Below are positions 11,035 through 21,450 of a stretch of DNA of 64,000 nucleotides, piece after piece. The stretch comes from Silurus meridionalis (lineage: Eukaryota; Chordata; Actinopteri; Siluriformes; Siluridae). Position numbers and translations under genes: made by a program. The first letter of the stretch is position 1, and every line of letters starts with the position of its first letter. The DNA is taken from contig NC_060901.1 of NCBI RefSeq assembly GCF_014805685.1, forward strand, positions 17,215,905-17,279,904, read 5' to 3'. Under the pieces are notes generated by a model. That model did no database searches. It saw only the letters and a list, made by a program, of their open reading frames with translations, and was not told where the DNA came from.

Positions 11035-11330
11035 TAGATTAAAATAGATTCAACTTTATTGTTATTATGCCAGGTACACGTACAGAGCCAATGGAATGTT
11101 TGATTCATAGGCAGGTACGCAGTCATGGGTGAAAATAGAGAATAGGAGCGGGGACAATACGCATCCCTGAGGAGCCCCAGTGCTGAGGGTGAGACTAGGA
11201 AGTCCAGGATCCGATTACAGAGATCTGTGCTGATGCCAAGCTGTTTCAGCTTCAAGATTATCTTGGAAGGGCTAACTGTGTTAAAAGCTGAGCTTAAATC
11301 AACAAACAACATCCTGGCATTAGTGTCGCA
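11035..11330 (-). pseudogene. LINE reverse transcriptase fragment
   Basis: The minus strand encodes [15 protein letters not shown] followed by [18 protein letters not shown], the first catalytic Asp block of a non-LTR reverse transcriptase (F-V-D-x-S-S-A-F-N-T). After it, a deletion and frameshift join to a piece that reads [20 protein letters not shown] in another frame. The family is Rex1/L2-like by motif, but not certain. The 3' side (11035-11070) carries the tail complement ttcaactttattgttattat. It splits the polypyrimidine tract of this intron in two. Confidence 0.8.
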
Positions 11331-11446
11331 TTGTTCAGGTGAGTCATGGCAGAATGCATTACCATGGAAATAGCGTCCTCAGTTGACCTATTCAGGCAAT
11401 ATTCAAATTGGTGTGGTTCCAGAGTTTTAAACTTTAAGATGGGTTA

Positions 11447-11890
11447 GATTTTTCTTTTTTTTCCCTCCTTCTCCATATTTTTATCCTTTTCTCCTCCTTC
11501 TTCTCCTGTTTCTTCCTCTTCTTTTTTCTCTTCTCCTCTCCCTAATTCTTCGTTTTCTCCTTCTTTTTCTTCTCATTGTTATCACTGTTTTTCTTCTCCT
11601 CCTCCTTCTTTACTCCTCCTCCTTCTTCTTTTCTTCTCCTCCTCCTTCTTCTACTCCTCCTCCTTCTTCTTTTTTTCTCCTCCATCTTGTTTTAGTCCTT
11701 CTTCTTCATTTTCTTTTTCTCCTTCTAGATCCTCTTCTTTTCTTTATTTTCTTTTTCTCCTTCTTCTCTTTCTACTTCTTTATTTTCCTTTTCTCCTTTT
11801 CTTCTCCCTCTACTACTATTTTGTCTTTTTCTTCCTCTCCATCATATTCTTCTGGTCCTCCTCCTCCTCCTTCTTCTTCTTATCATTACT
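11447..11890 (+). repeat. Long polypyrimidine tract (TTC/CTCCTC)n
   Basis: Some 440 nt are dominated by ttcttctcctcctcc-type units on the sense strand. It ends about 200 nt before the next exon's acceptor. With 10895-11034 it makes roughly 600 nt of T/C-only sequence in a 1.34-kb intron. There is no coding potential. Confidence 0.85.
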
Positions 11891-12093
11891 AATAATACTC
11901 ATACGTCCTCTTTAAATGAATTTCCCTGTGTTGCTTTTCTGATGTGTTCCTGTGATTATGTACTTTATCTTTATCTCAAAGTTGGGATAAATAATGTTCT
12001 AGGAATAGCCAGTATTTGGTGGATTACATAGATGTTCTATTAGCAGCAATTCTTTCTCATGGCTGGTACATGTATCATTTTTTACGTTTGCAG

Positions 12094-12248
12094 ACGAGTC
12101 CTAGATGCTGCCAAAAGGAACAACCTGACAGGCCACTTCCTGTGGGTCGGTTCAGACAGTTGGGGCTCCAAGATCTCACCAGTGGACCAGCAGGAGCAAG
12201 TGGCTGAGGGTGCTATCACCATCCTGCCAAAGCGAGCTTCAGTGGATG
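12094..12248 (+). CDS. grm8: Metabotropic glutamate receptor 8-like, exon (ligand-binding domain part 2)
   Basis: The acceptor is tttacgtttgcag (12081-12093) and the donor is gtagtg at 12249. The phase completes the Arg codon begun in the previous exon and leaves 1 nt. It encodes [19 protein letters not shown], then [18 protein letters not shown] and [15 protein letters not shown]. In group III receptors the D-S-W-G-S-K segment lines the glutamate pocket, and Asp and Lys at these positions contact the ligand (established for mGluR4). Both are present. The NLTG sequon is a possible N-glycosylation site, with Asn-Gln-Thr or Asn-Gln-Ser at this place in relatives. Confidence 0.96.
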
Positions 12249-13013
12249 GTAGTGTGGAACTTTGTTTTGTTTGTATTTTTCCTTCTTATGCACAGGAACA
12301 TGTCTGGTACTAGTGTATGAAGATTTGTTCAAAGTTCTACACTGTAATCCTTCAATTTAATATTTCTTTAATATTCAAGGACAATCATAGTCATGGTTGT
12401 CTTGGATCTCAGGTATGCAAAGAAATTATACTTTTTTCATTTACTGGCTTGGAAAGAAATTTTTCTCTTTTCTTTGGTTGACCTTCATGAGTCAGACATA
12501 TTTTGTCTAAAATTTTAAAATGACAGTTCTGACTGCTGGTTCGCCTACATTTGAACATAGCCATGAACTGATTAACAAGATTTTTTTCCTTTCATATAAC
12601 TGTAGAGTGCTATTTTCATATTAAAATGTCATAGGAAATTCAAGTATTTTACCAGAGCCCATTGGAGTTGTCAAAAGCAATACACTGTTCATTTGGGCAT
12701 CTTAAAGTAGGGCACGATTCCAAACGTTCACCATATTTACTGCGTTAATGAGTCATGATAATGCTTTGTTTAGATGCTCCAATAATCACTTTGCACAGAA
12801 AACAGTCAGCACTCTGCTTACCGACTATGAAATGGAAAACCATCCACTATTTCCTGCTTATTTAAATAGTTTTCAGAATTTTACGACATGGCCAAATTCT
12901 TTTTTTCCTCTCAATATGCGTACTTGCCTGGTTGGCTGAGGACAGAAATTTTTATGACCAGTATTCTAAGACTACAGTTGAGAAACCGTTGAGAAACATT
13001 AATGTATTATTAC
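12249..13013. other. Intron, nothing recognised
   Basis: AT-rich intron downstream of the second exon. No repeat unit or conserved frame was seen. Confidence 0.5.
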
Positions 13014-13381
13014 AGTGCCTGTCAAAACACCTAAAGTAGTCTTTATAGTTTTTGAGAAACACATGCATGCACACATGATCCACTTTATTTTCATTGAAAA
13101 ATTCCTTCCTTAGCATGAATAACAGCTTTACACATTCTTGGCAGTCAGCTGAAATATTTTGCCATGCCTCTTGTGAGTTCTTAACTAGTTGGAGATTACT
13201 TTCTTGCAATTCAGTTCATCCCAGAGCAGTTTAACAGGATTTGGGTGCACTTCAGTCAATTTTCTGCTCTCTACATAATACTAACAGAGCTTGGACGTAT
13301 GCCTCGGATGATTGTCTTGTACTATGTACTATGGAATGGTTGCCATTTTGTTTCCTTTCACCCAGAATAAGTCTCCAACAT
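13014..13381 (-). mobile_element. Tc1-like relic
   Basis: It starts acagtgcctgtcaaaacac, a diverged Tc1 terminal repeat. It continues with minus-strand wording of a transposase N-terminus around 13209-13100 and the 'ttggacgtatgcctcggatgattgtcttgta' segment that is the antisense of the second-Asp region. It is decayed, and it borders one arm of the inverted duplication. Confidence 0.55.
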
Positions 13382-14360
13382 TGCCTGCATCAGCTTGGCT
13401 TTATGGAGGTTTTATGTGTAACAGAAAAGTAATGCTATAGACTGACAACAAGAATGCTTTTTATGAATCAAGACCAAGTCACTTAGTTGGCACGTTATAT
13501 GATCGAAGAGCCATTTTGAAGAAAATCTGGACAATAAGATAATCTAAATACTATAGTACAAAAACATTGTGTCAGAAGAACCTGTGGATATTAGATATGA
13601 ACAGGAACATTTTCTTTCAGGCATATTAGGAATTGAAAATATTCATTTATGAACATTTTTGACATTTGATTTTCTCTGACATACATGAAACTGCTGAACA
13701 CATGTTTTTCAAAGTCCTGCTCATGCAGTCACACACTGAGAGGAAATCAATATCCATCCCCTTCTGCAAGCACGGGCTCACACACACCCATGGTTCCCTG
13801 GTGTTGCTGGGATTGATAGAGAAGAGAGATAAAACCACCTCTGACACAGCCAGTTCTGCTCTTTTGGACTCACAGAATGGCCACAGATGACTAAGGGATA
13901 AACTACTTAATTTAATATTTTGAATATGTGGCATATATACTGTACAGTGTTGAAAACACATACTACTGTACCTATTGTTTCTGAGAGACACATGAAAATT
14001 CATTTTGTTTATATGCAAAAAAACTAAAAAAAAGGTAATTTAACAAAAAGTTTTACTTTGACTAACCAAACTACAAAAAGTACGTAGTAAGTAAGTAGTA
14101 AGAATCCGGTTCAATATGATTTAGGTGCACTGTTTAATCTGTTTAATCTCTAATTAGGGTTTACAAAGCTTGAACGTATGCTTCAGGTTAAGGTCATTGT
14201 CTTGTGAAGATGACGTGTAGCTGCAGTCCAGATGGAATTGAATGGTGTTGAAGTATGAAATGGCTCCTTGGCCTTCCTCTTTTCCTCCTTCCTGGTGGCT
14301 CCTGAAATCCGATTGGACAAAAAATCTAACATTCACATACATGTACTGGAAGCAGTGCAG
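13382..14360. repeat. Inverted duplication, arm A
   Basis: Read backwards, this segment recurs in the same order at 25345-25282, 23178-22558 and 21450-21285. Examples: gcatcagcttggctttatgg pairs with 25316-25335; the ctctgacatacatgaaactg stretch (13674) pairs with about 22800-22820; and taaactacttaatttaata (13901) pairs with 22574-22592. The paired total is about 0.85 kb, clearly diverged but collinear. The interior has no recognisable gene. Arm B was later split by a Tc1 and a hAT insertion. Confidence 0.85.
14105..14360 (-). mobile_element. Tc1-like relic inside arm A (family T4)
   Basis: This is antisense to the relic at 21040-21450: ttcaatatgatttaggtgca and gtagctgcagtccagatgg occur in both in opposite orientation. 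It encodes decayed transposase text around the D/E motifs. Another copy of the family is at 49690-49965. Confidence 0.65.
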
Positions 14361-15359
14361 CCAAGAGAAACGCTTCAAAATGAAGAGAATAAACTGTTGG
14401 GAATAAATTAATACAATTTAATGGAACAAATTTTTGAATTTAGGTTGTAAATGTAAGTCATGGAAGGCCTTGCTGGCCCTGACAGCCCACCACTGGTACG
14501 TTTACACCTATTTACTGTTCTTTTTACAACTGCCTGTTTTCAGTAATAAAGCACTTACACCTAAGACAGGAGATACGTCACTGAAAAAGCTTGCCCAAAA
14601 TCTTGCTCATGGACCAAACCATTGTAGCTGTTGGGTTTTAAACTCACAGCCTTTACTAAAGCTTACATAAGACTTTCTATATATAAGAGGGAATTGTGTT
14701 CAGTTCTAATATTTGCAGAAAGAAAGGGTGTTAAAAAATAAATATATTTGCAAATGTTGACATTAAGTAAATCTCTAAAACATAAAAAAGTTAGATTTCC
14801 CATGGTGCCCTGCCCTATCATTAAAGGTAAAATAATAAAATCATGCAGTATTTCTATACAAAAAACACTGATATTTCCAGCAAATATTTTATAGCTGGAT
14901 CTGAGCATGTGCAGTGCAAGTGTAAGCAAGGACAAAAAAAATATGAAAAAATATTCCCCATCACTCAAGTCATAGCATTTAAAAATGTAATGCTGCACTG
15001 CAGAGGTAAAAAGGCAGAACACTGCAATGAAAGATTCTATTCGACTCTTCTGAAAGATGATTCAACCCACTGGTCATCCAAAAATCTCTACTATGAAATA
15101 ATCATATATAATAAACACTATTTATAAATGATAAAGATGGCCATGGGACTCACTTTTTAGACTAATAATTTGTTATCAATTATGGGAACCCTACTTATAG
15201 CTACATATAGCTAACTAGCTAGTATATACCTGCTTCTGTTCTGGCTAAGGCTGTTTCAGGTCCAAATGTTCTATAGATAGCTATAATATCTGTTGTTTGC
15301 CAAACACACTCCTCACAATGGCTAAGGCAGCTAGAGCAGTTGTTGATACTGATACAGTA
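14361..15359. other. Intron, nothing recognised
   Basis: AT-rich intron. The open frames here (14434-15127) show no domain or composition that suggests coding. Confidence 0.5.
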
Positions 15360-15848
15360 CAGTGAGGAAAATAAGTATTTGAACACCCTGCTATTTTGCA
15401 AGTTCTCCCACTTAGAAATCATGGAGGGGTCTGAAATTGTCATCGTAGGTGCATGTCCACTGTGAGAGACATAATCTAAAAAAAAAAATCCAGAAATCAC
15501 AATATATGATTTTTAAACTATTAATTTGTATGATACAGCTGCAAATAAGTATTTGAACACCTGAGAAAGTCAATGTTACTATTTGGTACAGTAGCCTTTA
15601 TTTGCAGGGGTCAAATGTTTCCTGTAGTTTTTTACCAGGTTTGCACACACTGCAGGAGGGATTTTGGCCCACTCCTCCACACAAATCTTCTCTAGATCAG
15701 TCAGGTTTCTGGCCTGTCGCAGAGAAACACGGAGTTTGAGCTCCCTCCAAAGATTCTCTACTGGGTTTAGGTCTGGAGACTGGCTAGGCCACGCCAGAAC
15801 CTTGATATGCTTCTTACAGAGCCACTCCTTGGTTATCGTGGCTGTGTA
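15360..15848 (-). mobile_element. Tc1-like transposon, truncated (family T3)
   Basis: It begins cagtgaggaaaataagtatt after TA (15358-15359) and is nearly identical to 6511-6990 of the complete copy, so it holds the terminal repeat and the C-terminal part of the transposase (minus strand). It stops inside the transposase at gttatcgtggctgtgta, where an AT microsatellite begins. Nothing of the other end follows. A small deletion near 15607 removes part of the C-terminal codons. Confidence 0.9.
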
Positions 15849-15873
15849 TAATATATATATATATATATATATA
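15849..15873. repeat. (AT)n microsatellite
   Basis: A pure AT run joins two unrelated Tc1 fragments, so it marks a breakpoint or insertion site. Confidence 0.9.
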
Positions 15874-16062
15874 CAGTGCCTTGCGAAAGTATTCGGCCCC
15901 CTTAAACTTTGCGAACTTTTGCCACATTTCAGGCTTCAAACATAAAGATATGAAACTGTAATTTTTTGTGAACAATCAACAACAAGTGGGACACAATCAT
16001 GAAGTGGAACATAATTTATTGGACAGTTAAAACTTTTTAACAAATAAAAACTGAAAAATTAT
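15874..16062. mobile_element. Tc1-like terminal fragment (family T5)
   Basis: It begins cagtgccttgcgaaagtatt and continues cggcccccttaaactttgcg and ttttgccacatttcaggctt, which I recognise as the long terminal repeat of a common fish Tc1 family. TA precedes it. The transposase and the other end are absent. It ends at the next AT run. Confidence 0.75.
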
Positions 16063-16063
16063 A

Positions 16064-16066
<3 letters not shown>

Positions 16067-16128
<62 letters not shown>
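16067..16128. repeat. (TA)n microsatellite
   Basis: About 30 TA units lie directly left of the palindrome at 16133-16253. Confidence 0.9.
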
Positions 16129-16131
<3 letters not shown>

Positions 16132-16132
16132 G

Positions 16133-16149
16133 ATATCTTGCCATAATTT

Positions 16150-16235
<86 letters not shown>

Positions 16236-16253
16236 AAATTATGGCAAGATATG
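16133..16253. repeat. Perfect palindrome with (TA)n core
   Basis: The arms atatcttgccataatttaca and its exact reverse complement tgtaaattatggcaagatat stand at 16133-16152 and 16234-16253. Between them lies a pure AT run that is itself self-complementary. The whole 121 nt can fold as a single hairpin or cruciform. It may be a short inverted-repeat element whose middle expanded. Confidence 0.85.
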
Positions 16254-16461
16254 TCATTTTCTAATAAAGCATAGCAAACAAATGACTCATGAACTGCTTT
16301 GTTTTAGTGACTCAAACACATTTAATTCCACCAGCCCTATCACTGTATCACTGATTACAATCAAATGACTGTCCTGCTCTTGACTGTGCACTGCACCCTG
16401 GAGCTGGCACAATTTAATCTTGATACATTGATATGAAATGTCCACCTTTGTTAATGTTATT

Positions 16462-16915
16462 TCTTTTTCTTCTTTTGGTTTCTCCCATTAGGGGTTGCCA
16501 CAGTGGATCGTCTGTCTCCATACCCCCAGTCCTCTACCTCTGCCTCTTTCCCAACCTAACCACCTGCATGTCTTCCCTCACCACATCAATAAACTTCATC
16601 CTTGGCCTTCCTCTTTTTCTCCTTCCTGGCGGCTCCATCCTCAGCATTCTCCTACTGATATAACCCATGTCCCTCCTCTGCACATGTCCAAACCATCTCA
16701 ATCACACCTCCCTCCACCTTGTCTCCTACATGCATTGTCCCTCTAAAAAACTCATTTTTAATCCTGTCCATTGTCGTCACTCCCAACGAAAACCTCAACA
16801 TCTTCAGCTCTGCTACCTCCAGCTCCACCTCCTGTCTTTTACTGCCACTGTCTCTTAACCATACAGCATCTCAGGTCTCACCACAATCCTATAAACATTC
16901 CCTTTCACTCTTAAA
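16462..16915 (-). pseudogene. RTE-like LINE, 3' end remnant
   Basis: This matches 63290-63720 and 775-1217 in the same orientation, from the tail cccattaggggttgccacag to the aaacattccctttcactctt point. The minus-strand protein tail is broken by frameshifts, so no long frame survives. It is 5'-truncated like the others. Confidence 0.8.
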
Positions 16916-17315
16916 TCAGTTCTATCACAGTTAATGTTACTTGAATAAATTAAATAACATTTGCATTAATATAACAGCAAACTATAACGTAAATGCAAAA
17001 TGAACGCCAGGCGACTTGTCACCCTCTATGTTTAAGTTTCGAATAAAATGCTTAAATGCATCTTTGTATATTCATCCCATAATTCTAGCAAATGATTAAC
17101 AAAGGAAAAAAATCATTTGAATGAACATTTATTAAATGCACAAGTATCAAGAGAAATATTAAAACACCTTAAAAAAATTAAATACAATTCTATTAAAAAT
17201 ATTTACAAAATTGCACAAGTACCAAAAATAAAGGCTAAACATCAATTTTTAAATAAACTTGAATATACAAATACGTATTTGTACAATGGCACATGTAGTA
17301 AGAAGCATCTTAAAA

Positions 17316-17720
17316 CAGTGCTCCCCAAACCCTGGGCTGCAAGGCCGGTCCGTGGGTCTATTGGTACCGGGGCGCACAGAAAGAATATTTAACAACATTA
17401 TTTTCGTTTCAATTATTATCTGATTCTGAACGATGTTTTATTTTGGAAAATTACTGGATTCTCTCCAACACATGTGTCTAGGACTCACTCTTGATGCAGG
17501 TCATGATGCATTGGTCACGTCTTACCTTCATCTGCTACCTTTTTAAAAGGGGCTCCGGCCGCTAATACATGATATATTACCGCTAAATTAAACCTGCAAG
17601 CGAGCAAAAATAAACAAAAAACAACAGTGGATTCGCGTTTATTATTATATTTATAAAATACCAGTTTTTACGTTCGTATCATTTTATTTTGTTGTATTTA
17701 TTCAAAAATAGCAAGAAACA
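17316..17720 (+). mobile_element. hAT-type non-autonomous element, copy 1
   Basis: It starts cagtgctccccaaaccctgg and parallels 25645-26010 in the same orientation through gaacgatgttttattttgg, aaaattactggattctctcc and taaaataccagtttttacg. The right end cannot be fixed, and the copy is more decayed than 25645-26103. No transposase is encoded. Confidence 0.75.
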
Positions 17721-18337
17721 TTAATTATTTTATTTAATAAACTGTAAATATAAAAATTATAAATATAACAAAATTACAAAATTGGAAGTAAAAATAAACA
17801 AACTGCCCAAGTACAGTACGAAGACTGTTGATAATAATTACGGTTCAATACATGCTCATAGTTCAGAGGTCAAACTTTAGACTTATTATAAGTGGATTTC
17901 ACTTAATGCTGATCAACAAGCAGAAGCGAGTTTAATTCATAGTCTGATTAGCTTTTTTAGACTTTACATTTATCTGTGGATTACAAGGCAGTATGCTGAG
18001 AGCAGATGCTTGTCAGAAGTACCTTCTTTTCAGGCATCTTTCCCAACATCTTTCCTTAAATAGCTCCTTGAGATAAAATGATCACCTTTATCAGCTTGTA
18101 TTCAGTAACGTCCAATCACGTGCTTTTATGCTCACAGTAAGTGCTTCCTTTAAAAGAGGGTGATTATACAAATGAAATGAAAACATGCGAACATTCCAAG
18201 TGGCACTTCTAGGGAAAAAAAGAAACTTCGATTTCAGGACAGGGTTATTATCAGTAATGTAAATATGAAGAAAATTAAGTTGATCAGCAGCCCTGTGTAT
18301 CTATTGATGTGATTTAGACATGTGTGGCCAACAAATC

Positions 18338-18340
<3 letters not shown>
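17721..18340. other. Intron, nothing recognised
   Basis: AT-rich sequence, possibly the decayed remainder of the preceding element at its left edge. No coding signal. Confidence 0.4.

Positions 18341-18415
<75 letters not shown>
18341..18415. repeat. (AT)n microsatellite
   Basis: About 37 uninterrupted AT units. The open frames across it are artefacts of the repeat. Confidence 0.95.
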
Positions 18416-18417
<2 letters not shown>

Positions 18418-18511
18418 ATGCTTAGATTTTCAGAAGGCAAGATCAACTCAGAGTCAGACACCATTCAATAAATCATTCATTATATCAGTTTATATGCAGA
18501 CAAATAATGGG

Positions 18512-18514
<3 letters not shown>

Positions 18515-18571
<57 letters not shown>
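18515..18571. repeat. (AC)n microsatellite
   Basis: About 28 AC units, 100 bp after the AT run. Confidence 0.95.
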
Positions 18572-18575
<4 letters not shown>

Positions 18576-20308
18576 AAACATGCACTTTAATAACTTTTGA
18601 ATTAGAGACACAACAGTTTCTAGTGTTTACACAGGGTGGTGAGAAAAACCAAAAACACTGTGTGTGCAATATATCTGTGGGTGGAAAATAGCGAGGTTGC
18701 CATGTCCCTGAGAAATCATGCTTTCCGGATAGCTATAGTAAATTGTAACTCGTATAATCTCCTTTTGTGAGAATGGTTAATAGAAATCCTTTAGCCGTTT
18801 TTGTGTACAAAATAATAACATTTGAGGTGAAAGCACTAGAAGGTGTCAGGAAAAATCTTTCCTGTCAGCCAATAACAAGAATCTGAGGTCACTGTGGACA
18901 CAAGAATCCCCCATTCTAGACAGTTAATTATAAAAAAAAATCTTCCAGGTCTTTTCCAGGTCTTCATCTGTCTGTGCCCATGATTGCTTTGTTCTTTACT
19001 GGCAGGAGTAAAACCTTATATAGTCTTCTGCTGTTGTAGCCCATCCACCTTAAGGTGGGATGTTTTGTGCATGCTGGGATGTATTTCTGCTCAAAGCTTC
19101 TGTAAATGAGCGATTATTTGAGGTTCTGTCAGCTCAGACCAGTCTGGACCTTTTTCTACTTATCTCATCAACAAGGGGTTTCAGCCTGCAGACTCTCCAC
19201 TCACAAGATGTTTTTTGTGTTTTGTTCCATTTTGCCATTCGGTGTAAAAAAGTTCTCAGGAGATCAGCAGCTACAGAATACCTCGATCCAGCCCTTCATT
19301 TGAAGAGACTTTTACTTTAACTTCACTACAATTAAAAGGCAAATGTCTTACTTTTTTACTTAACTACATTTTTTTTAAAAATCAGTTGTTTCTTTTTTTT
19401 ATTTTTTATGAGCGGATAAAAACTAGTCAAACACACAGCAAGCCACCAATCAGGGTTGAGCACACGCTCTGTTTTGAACTTGCTTTGATTTCTGCTTGGT
19501 GGTATCTACTTAGCATGAACATACAGTTCAGCATCAGATCAACAGCAAGTGGAACATTTTGAGAGGAAAAAAATCACCTGGATCTCACTTGCCAAAACAC
19601 TTATTTGTGCAATTTTTTTAAGTAAATACAAAGAAGGTTTTGGGCTCATGATTATTTTAATAGATATCAATCAGTGTTTGACTCATATATGTCATTCTAT
19701 TAATAGATTTATGTGCAAAAAGTAAAATCCGAGTCTTTTCACATAAACTGAGTTGATTAAGCAAAGAGTCTTGTGGCAAAAATAGGAACATTATAACCAT
19801 AATAAATCATAGTGCTTTGGATACTTACGTATGTATGAAGGCAAATACATTTGTACTTTTAATCAAGTGAAGGTTTAAAGGGAGCACTTTTACTGGAGTA
19901 ATATTTTACCCAATGTATCTCTACATATCTTTGTATCTTTGTGTGTATGTTTGATATGAATATTACCTAAAGCTCTTGACCTTTATCTGCATTTCTTCTT
20001 CATTATGCTGTTGCCACATGATTGGTTGATTTAGATAACTGCATAAATGATATAGTGCAATAATCCTGGGGGAATTTAGAGTCATAATTTCCCGTACGAT
20101 GAAAGCGGGAATCCTAAGAAGAGATCCTGTTCTTGGGTTCTTATCCACTGGGCCTTCATACTATTAGTAAATATATACGGAATTATATTCATGAAATCTC
20201 TCAGATTAGAAATAGGGACTGTCCTCAAAGTTATGTTGAGTTTACTGGATTTTTCTTAGTACTATCTATTGTATTATAAATAAACCATTCATTTTTTTTC
20301 TTCTCCAG
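18572..20308. other. Intron upstream of third exon, nothing recognised
   Basis: Some 1.7 kb without a repeat that I can name and without coding features. The last 20 nt form the pyrimidine tract of the exon acceptor. Confidence 0.5.
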
Positions 20309-20446
20309 CCTTCGACCGCTACTTCCGAAGCCGCTCGCTTTCCAATAACAGAAGAAATGTGTGGTTTGCTGAGTTTTGGGAGATAAATTTTAATTGCAAG
20401 CTTGGAATGCATGGCAAGCGGCTAGGAAGCTCCAAAAAGTGTACAG
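20309..20446 (+). CDS. grm8: Metabotropic glutamate receptor 8-like, exon (ligand-binding domain part 3)
   Basis: The acceptor tttttcttctccag ends at 20308 and the donor gtaagc starts at 20447. One nt is carried in and 1 nt out. It encodes [39 protein letters not shown] and SSKKCT. The CKLG-HGKR-KKCTG pattern is the strongest pointer to GRM8 over GRM4, GRM6 and GRM7. Two positions are unusual: the split codon at the junction gives Ala where relatives have Gly (VDA-FD instead of DGFD), and Ile stands where relatives have Glu or Asp in FWE-x-NF. The arms of an inverted duplication flank this exon. Confidence 0.95.
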
Positions 20447-20685
20447 GTAAGCGACAGAGATCCATGCCATTGACAAAGATGTGCTGCCTTCTCTTCTTCA
20501 CACATCTTCAGTTTGTGTTTATTGAATGTGATATCTATTAAAATAAAAAGTGGTAGAACTGATGGCTTTACCAGCCTACTGAAGTCACACCATCTACTCC
20601 TTGTAGTTTGGGTGAGAAGAAGAACTTCATTAAACACATTCTGTGAAAAAAAACTCTGAAGCCTAAAAAGCTTTAACACCATCAA

Positions 20686-20710
20686 TGTGTGTGTGTGTGT
20701 GTGTGTGTGT
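20686..20710. repeat. (GT)n microsatellite
   Basis: A short GT run of about 12 units. Confidence 0.85.
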
Positions 20711-20830
20711 ACTGCTGGTTATACAGATTTGGGTGTATTTATATGTTAATTGGAGTTTGTATATGTATGTGTGTCAACTGTGTTCTCTTGATCACCCAAG
20801 GCACATTTCTCCTATGGGAGACAATAAAGG

Positions 20831-20870
20831 CTAATCTGATCTAATCTAATCTGATCTAATCTAATCTAAT
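20831..20870. repeat. (CTAAT)n-type retroelement tail
   Basis: Degenerate ctaat/ctgat pentamers follow gggagacaataaaggctaat. This looks like the simple-repeat 3' tail of a fish non-LTR element whose body is not preserved. Confidence 0.6.
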
Positions 20871-21039
20871 TTACTGTACAGAAAGCAATATATCTGCCAC
20901 TAGGCTTGAGCCTATATTTGATAATTGCATAGAAAAGTCCATAATATGCTAGCAAATCTAAATTATGTCCATTAGAACACTATTGAAATTTTTTTTGCAA
21001 GTCTTCACATGCATGTTCCTCTTGTTTCTATGCAACAAG

Positions 21040-21450
21040 GAAAAGGCAAAAAACCACAAGAATATGGACATGATGAGTCCAAATTGGACATTTTGGTCTC
21101 TAACAAAAGAACCTCTGTAAAAACGGAGAACAGAAGATGATGTTGATGTTGTCAGACTGCCTCACCACCACAGTCAGACATGGAGGTGGAAGCTTAATAG
21201 TTTGCAGTTGTTTTGGAGCAGGGAATGCTAAAGACTTATTCTGGGTGAAAAAAAAACTAAACTAGCATGGCTACCATTCCATTTCACCATTCAATTCCAT
21301 CTAGACTGCAGCTACACCTCAACTTCCCAAGACAATGACCTGAAGCATACTTTCAAGCTCTGTAAGCCATAATTAGAGATTAAACAGTCAGCTGAAGTGT
21401 ATCTATCATGGAATGACCTGCCCAGTCACTGCACCTAAATCATATTGAAT
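21040..21450 (+). mobile_element. Tc1-like relic (family T4)
   Basis: The + strand has decayed transposase text: gacatgatgagtccaaattgg (first Asp, D-E-S-K), gtcagacatggaggtggaagc (R-H-G-G-G-S) and catggaatgacctgcccagtcactg (E-W-P-A-Q-S). Many stops are present. The part 21285-21450 pairs with 14105-14265 in inverted orientation. A younger Tc1 element abuts it at about 21460. Confidence 0.75.

Noticed and set aside
18320..18691. Frames made of Ile-Tyr and Thr-His repeats
   Set aside because: They are translations of the (AT)n and (AC)n microsatellites; the same applies at 16027-16257 and 63104-63286.
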